Source of the DNA: an uncultured Acetobacteraceae bacterium
GTDB lineage: Bacteria; Pseudomonadota; Alphaproteobacteria; Acetobacterales; Acetobacteraceae
Assembly: GCA_903877125.1 (NCBI GenBank)
Contig: CAIRCM010000079.1
Coordinates: 1-64,000, forward strand
DNA length: 64,000 nucleotides
Direction: 5' to 3'
In this document: one piece after another, positions 9,372-18,509 of the stretch
Layout: the number at the start of each line of letters is the position of its first letter
How positions within the stretch are numbered: position 1 is the first letter of the stretch
Position numbers and translations under genes: made by a program
The notes under the pieces: model-generated
Databases searched by the model: none
Seen by the model: the letters and a program-made list of their open reading frames with translations, nothing else
Told to the model about the DNA's origin: nothing

Positions 9372-11252
9372 ATGAGCGGGTCCGCCAGCAAGGACAACAC
9401 ACGCGCGGAGGAGTTCAAACGCGCCACCGCGGGTGTGTTGCGTGCGATCGCCGAACAGCCGGATGTGCAGGTCGCGTTTCAGCCCGGCCCGTCCGGGGTT
9501 TCGGGCAAGCGGGCCCGCCTGCCATTGCCGACGCGGGCCCTCCCGGCCAACGAGATGGCCAAGCTCCGCGGCCAATCGGACGCCATCGCACTCCGCCTGC
9601 GCCATCATGACGATGCCGTGCATGCCCAGCGCATGCCGGCCCGCAAGGAGGCGAAAGACGCCTACGACGCCCTCGAACAAGTGCGCGTGGAAGTCATCGG
9701 CGCCCAATTCATGCACGGCGTGAATGCCAACCTCCGCGCCAAACTGACCGAGGAATGCGAAGCTGACGGCTTCGATCGCATGACCCGCAAGGATCAATTG
9801 CCGATCGACAAGGCGCTGGCCCTGCTGGCGCGCGAGCGTCTTTCCGGCGAACCCAGCCCCGAACCCGCGCAGCGTATCCTCGATCTGTGGCGCGAGTCCC
9901 TGGGCGACGGCGCCGAACAGGCGCTGGCTGAAATGACCGATGCCAAAGCGGATCAGATGGCCTTCGCACGCGCCACCCGCAAACTGCTGGCGGCCCTGGA
10001 ACTCGCCGAAGCCGAGGTCGAAGCCGACCAGGACGATAATTCGGAAGATGGCGAGGATGGCGGCGAACAATCCGGCCAGCAGGACAATTCCGAAGACGGC
10101 GACGGCCAGTCCCAGTCCGAATCCGAATCCATGCTCGGTGCCCAGCCCGAGGAAATGGAAGGCGAAGCGGCCGACGACGACGGGTCCGAATCCGAGGAAG
10201 AAGCCGCGGTGGCCGAGGGCGACGACCGCCCCGGTGGACCGCAGCCGCGCCGCGAACGGGCAAACCCCGACAGCGACGCCGTCTACAAGGCCTATACCCG
10301 CCAGTACGACGAGGAAATCGCCGCTGAAGATCTGTGCGACGCCGACGAGCTCAGCCGGCTGCGCCAGCAACTCGATCAGCAGTTGCAGCATCTGCAAGGC
10401 GTGATCTCCAAACTCGCGAACCGCTTGCAGCGCCGCCTGCTCGCCCAGCAAACCCGAGCCTGGGAGTTCGATCTGGACGAGGGTATCCTCGATGCCGGAC
10501 GCCTGTCGCGGGTGGTCATCAATCCGATGCTGGCGCTGTCCTACAAGAAGGAACTGGATACCGAATTCCGCGACACCGTCGTGACCCTGTTGATCGACAA
10601 TTCCGGCTCCATGCGCGGCCGGCCGATCACCGTGGCGGCGATGTGCGGCGATATTCTGGCGCGCACGCTGGAACGTTGCGCGGTGAAGGTTGAAGTCCTC
10701 GGCTTCACCACCCGCGCCTGGAAAGGCGGGCAAGCACGCGAACGCTGGGTGCAGGAAGGTAAGCCGCGGAACCCCGGTCGCCTGAACGACCTCCGTCACA
10801 TCATCTACAAGGCGGCGGATTCGCCCTGGCGCCGGGCCCGCAAGAACCTCGGGCTGATGCTGCGCGAAGGCCTGCTGAAGGAAAACATCGACGGCGAGGC
10901 GCTGCTTTGGGCCTACCGCCGTCTGCTGATGCGTCCGGAACATCGCCGCATCCTCATGGTCATCAGCGACGGGGCGCCGGTCGACGATTCGACCTTGTCG
11001 GTGAACCCCGGCAACTATCTGGAAAAGCACCTGCGGGAGGTCATCCGGGATATCGAGCATCGCGACCAGGTCGAACTGATCGCCATCGGCATCGGCCACG
11101 ACGTGACCCGCTACTACCGCCGCGCCGTGACGATCGTGGATGCCGAGGAACTCGGTGGCACCATGATGAAAAAACTGACCGAACTGTTCGATGAAGACGC
11201 CGCCGCCGCCTGGGCGCGCGCGGCCGGCGAACGATCCGCGGTCGTCGTATAA
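9372..11252 (+). CDS. cobT: Cobaltochelatase subunit CobT
   Basis: Partner of CobS in the aerobic cobaltochelatase, forming the second ring of the chaperone-like complex. The 626-aa protein has a long acidic low-complexity stretch around residues 215-300 ([20 protein letters not shown]) and a C-terminal von Willebrand A domain. The MIDAS motif [11 protein letters not shown] falls near residue 407. Length and layout match the family. A 966-aa antisense ORF over cobS-cobT is a codon-bias shadow. Confidence 0.97.
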   Translation: MSGSASKDNTRAEEFKRATAGVLRAIAEQPDVQVAFQPGPSGVSGKRARLPLPTRALPANEMAKLRGQSDAIALRLRHHDDAVHAQRMPARKEAKDAYDALEQVRVEVIGAQFMHGVNANLRAKLTEECEADGFDRMTRKDQLPIDKALALLARERLSGEPSPEPAQRILDLWRESLGDGAEQALAEMTDAKADQMAFARATRKLLAALELAEAEVEADQDDNSEDGEDGGEQSGQQDNSEDGDGQSQSESESMLGAQPEEMEGEAADDDGSESEEEAAVAEGDDRPGGPQPRRERANPDSDAVYKAYTRQYDEEIAAEDLCDADELSRLRQQLDQQLQHLQGVISKLANRLQRRLLAQQTRAWEFDLDEGILDAGRLSRVVINPMLALSYKKELDTEFRDTVVTLLIDNSGSMRGRPITVAAMCGDILARTLERCAVKVEVLGFTTRAWKGGQARERWVQEGKPRNPGRLNDLRHIIYKAADSPWRRARKNLGLMLREGLLKENIDGEALLWAYRRLLMRPEHRRILMVISDGAPVDDSTLSVNPGNYLEKHLREVIRDIEHRDQVELIAIGIGHDVTRYYRRAVTIVDAEELGGTMMKKLTELFDEDAAAAWARAAGERSAVVV

Positions 11253-11261
11253 CCACCCTCA

Positions 11262-11345
11262 CCCGTCATGGTCGGGGTCAAACCCGGCCATCTCTGGGCA
11301 AGGGGTGTTCGATGAGGTGGTCGGGTCAAGCCCGGTCATGACGGG
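11262..11345. repeat. Pair of inverted extragenic palindromic repeats
   Basis: Two copies of a palindromic unit lie in opposite orientation after cobT. CCCGTCATGGTCGGGGTCAA (from 11262) and TCGGGTCAAGCCCGGTCATG (from 11321, followed by ACGGG) fold back on one another. The motif (GTCATG, CCGGG-TTGA-CCCGG) resembles extragenic palindromes common in alphaproteobacteria. It may terminate cobST transcription. Confidence 0.6.
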
Positions 11346-11367
11346 ATAAAATCAAAGGAGGGTCACA

Positions 11368-12408
11368 ATGAGCAATCTATACGCCGGCATCGCCGGTTAC
11401 GTCGGACGCGCGGACCAGAAGGGTCTCGTCGGTGTGTTCTCCCGGCAGGATGGGGAAGATCGCTGGGAACATGCGGTGACCGACGCCGAATGCTTCACCG
11501 TTCACATTCATCCGACCGACCCCACGGTGGTCTATGCCGGCACCTCGGACGGTGTTTACCGCTCCACCGACAAGGGCCGCACGTTCAAGCGCACCGCCTT
11601 CCCGGGCAAGACCCAGATCTGGTCGTTCCTGGTCGATTCCACCAATCCGGACCTGGTGTTCGCGGGCGCCTCCCCGATCGCGATGTACCGTTCGGAGGAC
11701 CGCGGCGAGAGCTGGCGCGAACTGCCTAACCCCGGCATGCCGGATCGTGCGGTCATGCCCTTCGCCTGTCGCGTCATGCGCCTCGCGCAGCACCCCTCCC
11801 AGCCCGGCACGATGTATGCCGCGCTCGAAGTGAACGGCGTGATGAAGACCACCGACGGCGGCGAGAGCTGGACGGATGTCAGCGCCGACCTCATCCGGTT
11901 GGCGCAACTGCCGCATCTGAAAAGCAAGATCGTCAGCAATACCTATAACGAGGGTATGCTCGACGGCCACGCCATCGCCATCACGCCGGCCGATCCGGAC
12001 GCGGTGATCCTCGCAGTCCGCATGGGCCTGTTCCGCACTGCCGACGGCGGCAAGAGCTGGCAGGACATGGAACTCGGCCGCTTTTCCAACACCACCTACG
12101 GCCGCGACATCAAGGTATCCCCGACCGACCCGAACACGCTGTACGCCGCGCTGAGCGTGGCCGCCGCGAGCAAGGACGGCGCGTTGTTCCGCTCCACCGA
12201 CAAGGGCGAAACCTGGAGCCGGTTCGACAAGGTCCAGGTGCACGGCACCATCATGTCCGTCGCACTGCACCAGAAGGACCCCAACAAGGTCTATCTGGGC
12301 GCGCGTTACGACGGTGAGGTCTACGGCACCGAAGATGGCGGCGAGACCTGGAATCCGGCGCATCTGCCGCACGGCGTGAAGGATATTTACTCGTTGGCGG
12401 TTGGGTAG
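11368..12408 (+). CDS. BNR/Asp-box beta-propeller protein
   Basis: A 346-aa protein with repeated Asp-box motifs of the S-x-D-x-G-x-T-W type: YRSTDKGRTF, YRSEDRGESW, KTTDGGESW, FRTADGGKSW, FRSTDKGETW and YGTEDGGETW. These are spaced about 50-60 residues apart and imply a six- or seven-bladed propeller like sialidases or sortilin. No signal peptide or catalytic residues are recognisable, so it may be a cytoplasmic scaffold or sugar-related protein. AGGAGGG lies just before the ATG. Function unknown. Confidence 0.85.
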   Translation: MSNLYAGIAGYVGRADQKGLVGVFSRQDGEDRWEHAVTDAECFTVHIHPTDPTVVYAGTSDGVYRSTDKGRTFKRTAFPGKTQIWSFLVDSTNPDLVFAGASPIAMYRSEDRGESWRELPNPGMPDRAVMPFACRVMRLAQHPSQPGTMYAALEVNGVMKTTDGGESWTDVSADLIRLAQLPHLKSKIVSNTYNEGMLDGHAIAITPADPDAVILAVRMGLFRTADGGKSWQDMELGRFSNTTYGRDIKVSPTDPNTLYAALSVAAASKDGALFRSTDKGETWSRFDKVQVHGTIMSVALHQKDPNKVYLGARYDGEVYGTEDGGETWNPAHLPHGVKDIYSLAVG

Positions 12409-12417
12409 GTTTGACAA

Positions 12418-12446
12418 AAGGCCGCGGGCCTCGTGCCCGCGGCTGG
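12418..12446. terminator. Bidirectional hairpin between convergent genes
   Basis: The perfect inverted repeat GCCGCGGGC-CTCGT-GCCCGCGGC lies between the end of the beta-propeller gene and the end of the livF gene on the other strand. An A-run (GACAAAAG) on the plus side gives a short U-stretch to the minus transcript. Confidence 0.65.
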
Positions 12447-12459
12447 GTCAACAGGGCCC

Positions 12460-13176
12460 CTATCCGCCACCTTCCAAATAAGCCGCCCGTATCTCCGGTC
12501 GTGCCAGCAGGTCCAACCCGCTGCCGGCCATCGTGATCGCCCCGTTCACCAGCACATACCCCCGGTGCGCCAGCCGTAGTGCCTGATGGGCGTTCTGCTC
12601 CACCAGCAGCACCGTCAGCCCCGTCTCCCGGTTCAGCGTCCGGATCGCCGAGAAAATCTGCCGCACCACCAAAGGCGCCAACCCCAGCGAAGGCTCGTCC
12701 AGCAGCAGCAACCGAGGCCGTGCCATCAGCGCCCGCCCGATCGCCAGCATCTGCTGCTCCCCGCCCGAAAGCGTTCCCCCGCGCTGTGCCAACCGCTCCC
12801 TTAAGCGGGGAAACAGAGCGCAGACTTCATCCATCACGCCGGCAATATTGCTTTGCCCCGCGACCTCCGCCCCCATGATCAGATTTTCCCGCACCGTCAT
12901 GCGCCCGAAAATCCGCCGCCCTTCCGGCGCCTGCGCAATCCGCCGCCGCATGATCAGAAGCGTCGGCATCCGCGTGATATCGGTTCCGTCATAGACGATC
13001 GAACCCGCCCGAGCCTGCGGGCTCCCGCACACCGTCATCATCAACGTCGATTTCCCGGCCCCGTTGGCGCCGATCAACGTGACGATCTCCCCCTCGTTCA
13101 CCTCCAGCGATACATCCCGCAGTGCCTGGATCGCACCGTAAAACGTGGAAACACCCGTCAGCGACAGCAGGCTCAT
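12460..13176 (-). CDS. livF: LIV-type ABC transporter ATP-binding protein LivF
   Basis: ATPase subunit of a branched-chain amino acid-type importer, 238 aa. Walker A GANGAGKST, signature LSGGEQQMLAIGRALMARP and Walker B LLLLDEPSLGL are all visible. The ATG at 13176 overlaps the livG stop in an ATGA, which fixes the start; the track ORF adds 121 spurious residues. Last gene of a livH-M-G-F operon. No binding-protein gene is adjacent. Confidence 0.95.
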   Translation of the reverse strand: MSLLSLTGVSTFYGAIQALRDVSLEVNEGEIVTLIGANGAGKSTLMMTVCGSPQARAGSIVYDGTDITRMPTLLIMRRRIAQAPEGRRIFGRMTVRENLIMGAEVAGQSNIAGVMDEVCALFPRLRERLAQRGGTLSGGEQQMLAIGRALMARPRLLLLDEPSLGLAPLVVRQIFSAIRTLNRETGLTVLLVEQNAHQALRLAHRGYVLVNGAITMAGSGLDLLARPEIRAAYLEGGG

Positions 13177-13961
13177 GCGTCCTCGCCCTCGCCCAGATAG
13201 GCCGCGATCACCGCCGGATCGGCTCGCACCTCCGCCGGGGTGCCGTCGCTGATCTTCCGGCCGCGATCCAGCACCACGATATGGTCCGAAATCCGCATCA
13301 CCACGCCCATATCGTGCTCGATCAGCAGCAACGAGCAACCGCCATCGCGAATGCCCAGCAGCAATTGATTGAGCGCCTCGCTTTCCCGAGGATTCAGGCC
13401 CGCCGCCGGTTCGTCCAGACACAGCAGTTCCGGGTCGATACACATCGCCCGAGCAATCTCCAGCCGCCGTTGCGCCCCGTATGGCAGCGATCCCGCGGGG
13501 TCGTTGGCCCGATCGACCAAACCGATCCGCTCCAGCCAATACCGCGCCTTCTCGATCCCCGCCTGCTCGGCGGCCCGGTAACCGCCAAGCCCCAGCACCG
13601 CCATCACACCAAACCCAGTCGCCGCCATCAGCGCGTTGTGTTGGGCGACCAGCAGGTTCTCCAACACCGTCATCCCCGCGAACAGCCGGATGTTCTGAAA
13701 CGTGCGGGCGATTTTCCCACGCGAGGCGATCAGGTGCCCGGCCATCCGCTCCAGCCTGAACCGGCTCCCGTCGGCATGGGCCACCTCGATCGTCCCGCTG
13801 CTTGGCCGATAAAACCCGGTGACGCAGTTAAATACGGTGGTCTTCCCAGCCCCGTTCGGACCGATCACCGCCGTGACCTCCCCCGCCCGCGCCTGGAACG
13901 TCAGATCGTCCACCGCGGTCAGCCCGCCAAACCGCATGGTCAGGTTGGTAACTGACAGCAT
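13173..13961 (-). CDS. livG: LIV-type ABC transporter ATP-binding protein LivG
   Basis: Second ATPase of the importer, 262 aa. Walker A is GPNGAGKTTVFNCVTGF near residue 35, Walker B is LLCLDEPAAGLNPRE, and the H-loop sits in LLLIEHDMGVVM. The signature region is degenerate (SLPYGAQRRLEIARAMC), which is normal for LivG. The ATG at 13961 overlaps the livM stop in a TGATG, so translation is probably coupled. Confidence 0.95.
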   Translation of the reverse strand: MLSVTNLTMRFGGLTAVDDLTFQARAGEVTAVIGPNGAGKTTVFNCVTGFYRPSSGTIEVAHADGSRFRLERMAGHLIASRGKIARTFQNIRLFAGMTVLENLLVAQHNALMAATGFGVMAVLGLGGYRAAEQAGIEKARYWLERIGLVDRANDPAGSLPYGAQRRLEIARAMCIDPELLCLDEPAAGLNPRESEALNQLLLGIRDGGCSLLLIEHDMGVVMRISDHIVVLDRGRKISDGTPAEVRADPAVIAAYLGEGEDA

Positions 13962-15241
13962 CAGCGCATCTCGGCCGTCGCGGTGCGACCGGACACCAGC
14001 CCGCGCGGCCGCAGCACCATCATCACCACCAGCGCCAGCCCGAAAATCAGCATCCGGTATGTCGGCAGATCGCCCGCGAGACCGGAGAACCACTCGCTCC
14101 CCATCTGCTCGCCGACGGTGCTCAGCAGATCGCGCAGCATTTCCAACCCGCCAACCATCACCAGCGCCGCCAAAGCCACGCCAAGCTGAGAACCCAACCC
14201 GCCCAGCACCACAATCGCCAAGACAGTCGCGCTTTCGATGAAGGTAAAACTCTCGGGGCTGATGAACGCCTGCCGCGTGGCGAAGAACGCGCCGGCGAAC
14301 CCGGCGAACATCGCGCCCGTGGCGAAAGCGGTGAGTTTGGTGGTGGTGACGTTGATACCCAAGGACCGGCAGGCGATCTCATCCTCCCGCAACGCTTCCC
14401 ACGCACGCCCCAGCGGCAGCCGGCGCAGCCGCAGCGTCACCCAATTGGTCAGCAGTGCCAGCGCCAGGATGAGGTAGTAGAGGAAAATGACCCGGTGGAT
14501 CGTCTCTGCCTCGATCCCGAAGAAACCCGCGACCGTGTCGTCCCCGTCGTCCATGCTGAACCGCAGCCCGAACAGCGTCGGCCGCGGAATGTCGGTGATC
14601 CCGTTCGGCCCATGCGTCAGGCTGACCCAGTTGATCAGCAGCACGCGGATGATCTCCCCGAACGCCAGCGTCACGATGGCCAGATAATCCCCGCGCAGCC
14701 GCAGCACCGGGAATCCCAGCAGCACGCCCCAGAACGCCGCCATGATCCCCGCCAACGGCAGGCAGATCCAAAACCCCAGCCCAAAGTGCTCGGCCAGCAA
14801 TGCGTAGGAGTAGGCACCAACGGCGTAGAACGCGACATATCCAAGGTCCAGCAACCCCGCGAGACCCACGACGATGTTCAGCCCCCAACCCAGCATCACG
14901 TACGTCAGCACCAGCGTGCCCAGGTCCACGTAATAGCGGGATCCGGTCAACGGCAGCAGCACCGCCGCCGCCAGCAATATCGGCGCAACGAACCGGTTCG
15001 CCGCCTTCGGCACGATCTTCGACGCGCGGATCGTCCGTGCCTCCTTCCCCGGCCGGTCCGCCCACAGGTGCATGACCAGCCGCCCGACGAAGACCAAACC
15101 CACCAGAACAGCCGCCGCGATCGGCCGTCCGCGCAGGACAAGCCCCCGATCGCCGTTGTCCAGCACCAGTCCGACCATGGGCACGAAAAGGCCCAGAGCG
15201 ATGACGGCGGATAGAAACGCGTCGCGCAGCGCGGCCATCAT
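13961..15241 (-). CDS. livM: LIV-type ABC transporter permease LivM
   Basis: Inner-membrane permease, 426 aa, with about ten hydrophobic segments. It contains the family signature FGEIIRVLLINW and a C-terminal REDEIACRSLGINV loop that contacts the ATPases. It is longer than many LivM proteins because of an N-terminal extension with extra membrane segments (residues 1-100). The ATG at 15241 overlaps the livH stop in an ATGATGG; the track ORF starting at 15703 is an out-of-gene extension. Confidence 0.93.
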   Translation of the reverse strand: MMAALRDAFLSAVIALGLFVPMVGLVLDNGDRGLVLRGRPIAAAVLVGLVFVGRLVMHLWADRPGKEARTIRASKIVPKAANRFVAPILLAAAVLLPLTGSRYYVDLGTLVLTYVMLGWGLNIVVGLAGLLDLGYVAFYAVGAYSYALLAEHFGLGFWICLPLAGIMAAFWGVLLGFPVLRLRGDYLAIVTLAFGEIIRVLLINWVSLTHGPNGITDIPRPTLFGLRFSMDDGDDTVAGFFGIEAETIHRVIFLYYLILALALLTNWVTLRLRRLPLGRAWEALREDEIACRSLGINVTTTKLTAFATGAMFAGFAGAFFATRQAFISPESFTFIESATVLAIVVLGGLGSQLGVALAALVMVGGLEMLRDLLSTVGEQMGSEWFSGLAGDLPTYRMLIFGLALVVMMVLRPRGLVSGRTATAEMR

Positions 15242-16179
15242 ACCTTCTCGACCTCCGCCCGGCCCATGATCCCGTTCGGACGGAAGATCAGCACCAGGAT
15301 CAGGACTGAGAACGCCGCGACGTCCTTGTATTCGACCGGCAGGAACGCCGACCACCCGACCTCGATCAGCCCGATCAACAAACCGCCGAGCACCGCGCCT
15401 GGCAGGCTTCCGATCCCGCCCAACACGGCGGCGGTGAAGGCTTTGACTCCCGCCAGGAAGCCGATGAAAAAGTCGATCACGCCGTAATACAGCAGGAACA
15501 ACAGCCCCGCGACGGCGGCCAGCGCGGCGCCGATCACGAATGTCAGGCTGATCGTCCGGTCGGTATCGATGCCCATCAGGCCCGCCATTTTCAGGTCCTG
15601 CTCGCAGGCGCGCATCGATCGGCCCAGCGGCGTTTTCGTCACCAGCCAGGTGAAAACCGCCAGCACCACCAACGTCGTCACCACGATCGCGATCTGCATC
15701 CACGACAGCTGAACCGCGAAATTGCCGTCGTCCATCAGCGCGATCCCGCCGGGCAACAATGCCTCCATCGGCTTGACCCGCGCCCCCTGCCCCACCTGAA
15801 CGAAATTCTGCAGCACGATCGACATGCCGATCGCACTAATCAGCGGCGCCAACCGGAACGACCCGCGCAATGGCCGATACGCCACCCGCTCCACCGTCCA
15901 GCCATAGAGCGCGGCGAGTCCGGCGGCGAATATCAAGGTCAAAGCCAACGCCAACGGAACCGCCGTGATCCCCAGCGATGCGAGCCCCAGCAGCGCGATC
16001 AGGGACAGAAACGAGCCGACCATGAAAATGTCGCCATGGGCGAAGTTGATCATGCCGATAATGCCGTAGACCATGGTGTACCCGACCGCGATCAGGCCAT
16101 AGATCATGCCCAGGGTCACACCGTTGATCAGTTGCTGCAGCGCGTATGCCAGGGCCGGGACTCCAGGAACGTTCGTCAC
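15238..16179 (-). CDS. livH: LIV-type ABC transporter permease LivH
   Basis: Inner-membrane permease, about 313 aa, with the signature YGLIAVGYTMVYGIIGMINF and the conserved GRSMRACEQDLKMAGLMGI cytoplasmic loop. No ATG fits the N-terminus. The GTG at 16179 (VTNVPGVPALAYALQQ) is preferred; the track start at 16209 is a TTG. First gene of the H-M-G-F operon. Substrate specificity would be set by a binding protein encoded elsewhere, perhaps the orphan at 208-1431. Confidence 0.92.
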   Translation of the reverse strand: MTNVPGVPALAYALQQLINGVTLGMIYGLIAVGYTMVYGIIGMINFAHGDIFMVGSFLSLIALLGLASLGITAVPLALALTLIFAAGLAALYGWTVERVAYRPLRGSFRLAPLISAIGMSIVLQNFVQVGQGARVKPMEALLPGGIALMDDGNFAVQLSWMQIAIVVTTLVVLAVFTWLVTKTPLGRSMRACEQDLKMAGLMGIDTDRTISLTFVIGAALAAVAGLLFLLYYGVIDFFIGFLAGVKAFTAAVLGGIGSLPGAVLGGLLIGLIEVGWSAFLPVEYKDVAAFSVLILVLIFRPNGIMGRAEVEKV

Positions 16180-16284
16180 AACCAAACACGCCCCGGACGC
16201 TGTCGGCAAGACGACAGTCGCGCGCCCCCTTCGCCCCGCCCGTTTCCCGCACTACTGTCCCGCAAGACGATCCGGACCGACTCA

Positions 16285-17505
16285 ATGCCTCTTGCCGCCT
16301 TCGCCATCGACAAGCTCCGCCATTCGGCGTGGCTCAACCGCGAGCGGATCGTCGCCTGGTGCGCCATTCTCGCGATGCTGGAGGCTGCGCTGCTGATCGG
16401 CATCGCGCTGTGGCAGCACGGCGCGTTCGGACCGGCCCCCTCCCGTTCCAGCGATTTCCTGAGCTTCTATGCCGCCGGCAAGCTCGTGCTCGCCGGCACG
16501 CCCGCTCTGGCATACGACCAGAACGCGCATTTCATGGCCGAGCAGGCGATCAAAGGCGCCGGCATTCCCTACCAATTTTTCTTTTACCCGCCGGTCTATC
16601 TGCCGTTTTGCGCCTTGCTGGCGATCCTGCCCTATTATCCCGCCTTCATCCTGTTCCAACTGGCGCCCCTGATCCCCTTCGTTCTAATCGCCCGATCGAT
16701 CCTGAAGATGCCGGGGTTGGCCTGGCTCGTGCCAGTCCTGGCATTTCCGGCGATCTTCTGGACCGTCGGCCTGGGCCAGAACGCGTTCCTGACCGCCGCG
16801 CTGTTCGGCGGTTTCACCGTGCTGCTGGATCGCAGGCCCTTCTCGGCCGGCATGCTGCTGGGCCTGATCTGCTACAAGCCCCATTTCGGCGTCCTCGTCC
16901 CCATCGCGTTGATCGCCGGCAATCGCTGGCGCACCTTCGCCGCCGCCGCCATCACCATCGCAGCCATGGTCGCGCTGTCCGTCGCACTGTTCGGTACCCG
17001 GACCTGGTTCGCCTATATCGCCGCGACGCTGGACGCCAAAGCGGTCTTCGGATCAGGCCGCATCGACTATGCCGGCATGATCACCGTATTCGGTGCCGAG
17101 CGTCTGATGGGCTTCGCCAATGCCCCAGCCTATGGGCTGCAGATCATCGTGAGCCTGGAGATGGTCACCCTGGTCGCGCTGATGTGGCGCCGCCAGATCA
17201 GCCCGGCTTTGCAGTTCGTCACCTTGATTTCGGCGACACTGCTCGCGGTGCCGGTCGCGCTGATCTACGACCAGATGCTCCTGCTTCTCGCAGTCGTCTG
17301 GTTCACGAGCGAAGCGCGGCGAAGCGGGTTCCTGTCGTGGGAGCGCCTGGCCCTGGCGGGGATCTACCTGCTGGCGTTGCTGACGTGGCCGGTCGGCACC
17401 GTGTGGCACCTGCCATTGGGGCCGATCCCGCCATCGATCCTTCTGCTGCTTTGCGTTCGCCGGTTGTGGCGGACGCTTGAACTCAGGCCACGCCGTACTG
17501 CTTGA
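16285..17505 (+). CDS. GT87/DUF2029-like membrane glycosyltransferase
   Basis: A 406-aa polytopic membrane protein with about ten hydrophobic segments. The periplasmic loop after the first segment contains SSDFLSFYAAGKLVLAGTPALAYD and a FFYPPVYLP motif, both typical of the DUF2029/GT87 family. Relatives use polyprenyl-phosphate mannose as donor. The ATG at 16285 was chosen because the longer track start would overlap livH on the other strand. Acceptor unknown. Its end overlaps the convergent hydrolase gene by 23 bases. Confidence 0.82.
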   Translation: MPLAAFAIDKLRHSAWLNRERIVAWCAILAMLEAALLIGIALWQHGAFGPAPSRSSDFLSFYAAGKLVLAGTPALAYDQNAHFMAEQAIKGAGIPYQFFFYPPVYLPFCALLAILPYYPAFILFQLAPLIPFVLIARSILKMPGLAWLVPVLAFPAIFWTVGLGQNAFLTAALFGGFTVLLDRRPFSAGMLLGLICYKPHFGVLVPIALIAGNRWRTFAAAAITIAAMVALSVALFGTRTWFAYIAATLDAKAVFGSGRIDYAGMITVFGAERLMGFANAPAYGLQIIVSLEMVTLVALMWRRQISPALQFVTLISATLLAVPVALIYDQMLLLLAVVWFTSEARRSGFLSWERLALAGIYLLALLTWPVGTVWHLPLGPIPPSILLLLCVRRLWRTLELRPRRTA

Positions 17506-18337
17506 ACCAGGCCAGCATCCGCTTCCACCCATCCGCCGCGTCGGCCTTGTTGTAGCTGGGGCGGTAGTCGGCATGGAAGCCATGGCCGGCATCCGGGTAA
17601 ATGACGATCTCCACGGTTTTATGCGCGGCTTTCGCCTTGGCCTGTGCTGCCCTGACGGCGGCGACCGGAATGCTGGTATCCTGCTCGCCGTACAAACCCA
17701 GCAGCGGACAGTGGAGCGAGTCGGCATAATCGGTCGCGGTGGCCGGCTGGATCGGCGTCGGCGTGCCACCAACCGGGCCATACCAAGCGACCGCCGCCTT
17801 CACCTGTGTGGAATGCGCCGCATAGAGCCAAGTCATCCGCCCGCCCCGGCAAAATCCGGTGACACCAAGTCGCTGAACGTCGCCCTTATGCGCCGCGGCC
17901 CAGGCGACCGTCGCGTCGGCATCGGCCATATACTGCGCGTCCGGCTCCTTGGAGATAACGTCCGAAATGATCTGCTTGACGTCGGTCATCTTCGACAGAT
18001 CGCCGATCCGGGCATAATATTCGGTCGCTACCGCCATATAGCCAGCTTTGGCGAGGCGGCGGCAGACATCCTTGATATAGTCATGAACCCCGAAAATCTC
18101 CTCATTGACGAGGATGACCGGGAAATGCGTGCCCTTGGCCGGCCGCGCGTAGTAGGCGGGGAGTTCGCCGCCGGGGACCGGGATCTTCGTCTCGCCGGTC
18201 TCGATGCCGGTCGCGTCGGTCTGGATGGCCTGCGCCTGAACCCGTTCGGTCGCCAGCGTCAGCCCCGAAATCAGCGACGTCATCACGAACCCGCGCCGTG
18301 CCATGGGATAGTTTTGTAAGCCGGATATCTCGTTCAT
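17483..18337 (-). CDS. Dienelactone hydrolase family protein, exported
   Basis: Alpha/beta hydrolase of 284 aa. The nucleophile elbow GVTGFCRGGRM carries the cysteine typical of dienelactone hydrolases, and the histidine lies in DAGHGFHADYR near the C-terminus. The N-terminus has a twin-arginine-type leader (MARRGFVMTSLISG, ending VQAQA), so the mature enzyme is probably periplasmic. A strong GGAGGAAGGG ribosome-binding site precedes the ATG at 18337, which decides the start. Natural substrate unknown. Confidence 0.9.
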   Translation of the reverse strand: MNEISGLQNYPMARRGFVMTSLISGLTLATERVQAQAIQTDATGIETGETKIPVPGGELPAYYARPAKGTHFPVILVNEEIFGVHDYIKDVCRRLAKAGYMAVATEYYARIGDLSKMTDVKQIISDVISKEPDAQYMADADATVAWAAAHKGDVQRLGVTGFCRGGRMTWLYAAHSTQVKAAVAWYGPVGGTPTPIQPATATDYADSLHCPLLGLYGEQDTSIPVAAVRAAQAKAKAAHKTVEIVIYPDAGHGFHADYRPSYNKADAADGWKRMLAWFKQYGVA

Positions 18338-18509
18338 GGGGCCCTTCCTCCGCCGATCCTTGGACGGTACGAGCATAGCACGCGTCGGCGTGCCGTCCCA
18401 AGGACGCGACGGTTTATTTTTCCTTGGTGCGAGCCAACCGCATGGCTAATTGCCCGTTCATCGATCCGCGGGCGGCCCTGCTCGTCCAGGTCAGCGCGTG
18501 TGGTATCGC

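Noticed and set aside
8199-11099. 966-aa minus-strand ORF over cobS-cobT
   Set aside because: Antisense shadow of high-GC codon usage; the plus-strand genes have clear families and motifs.
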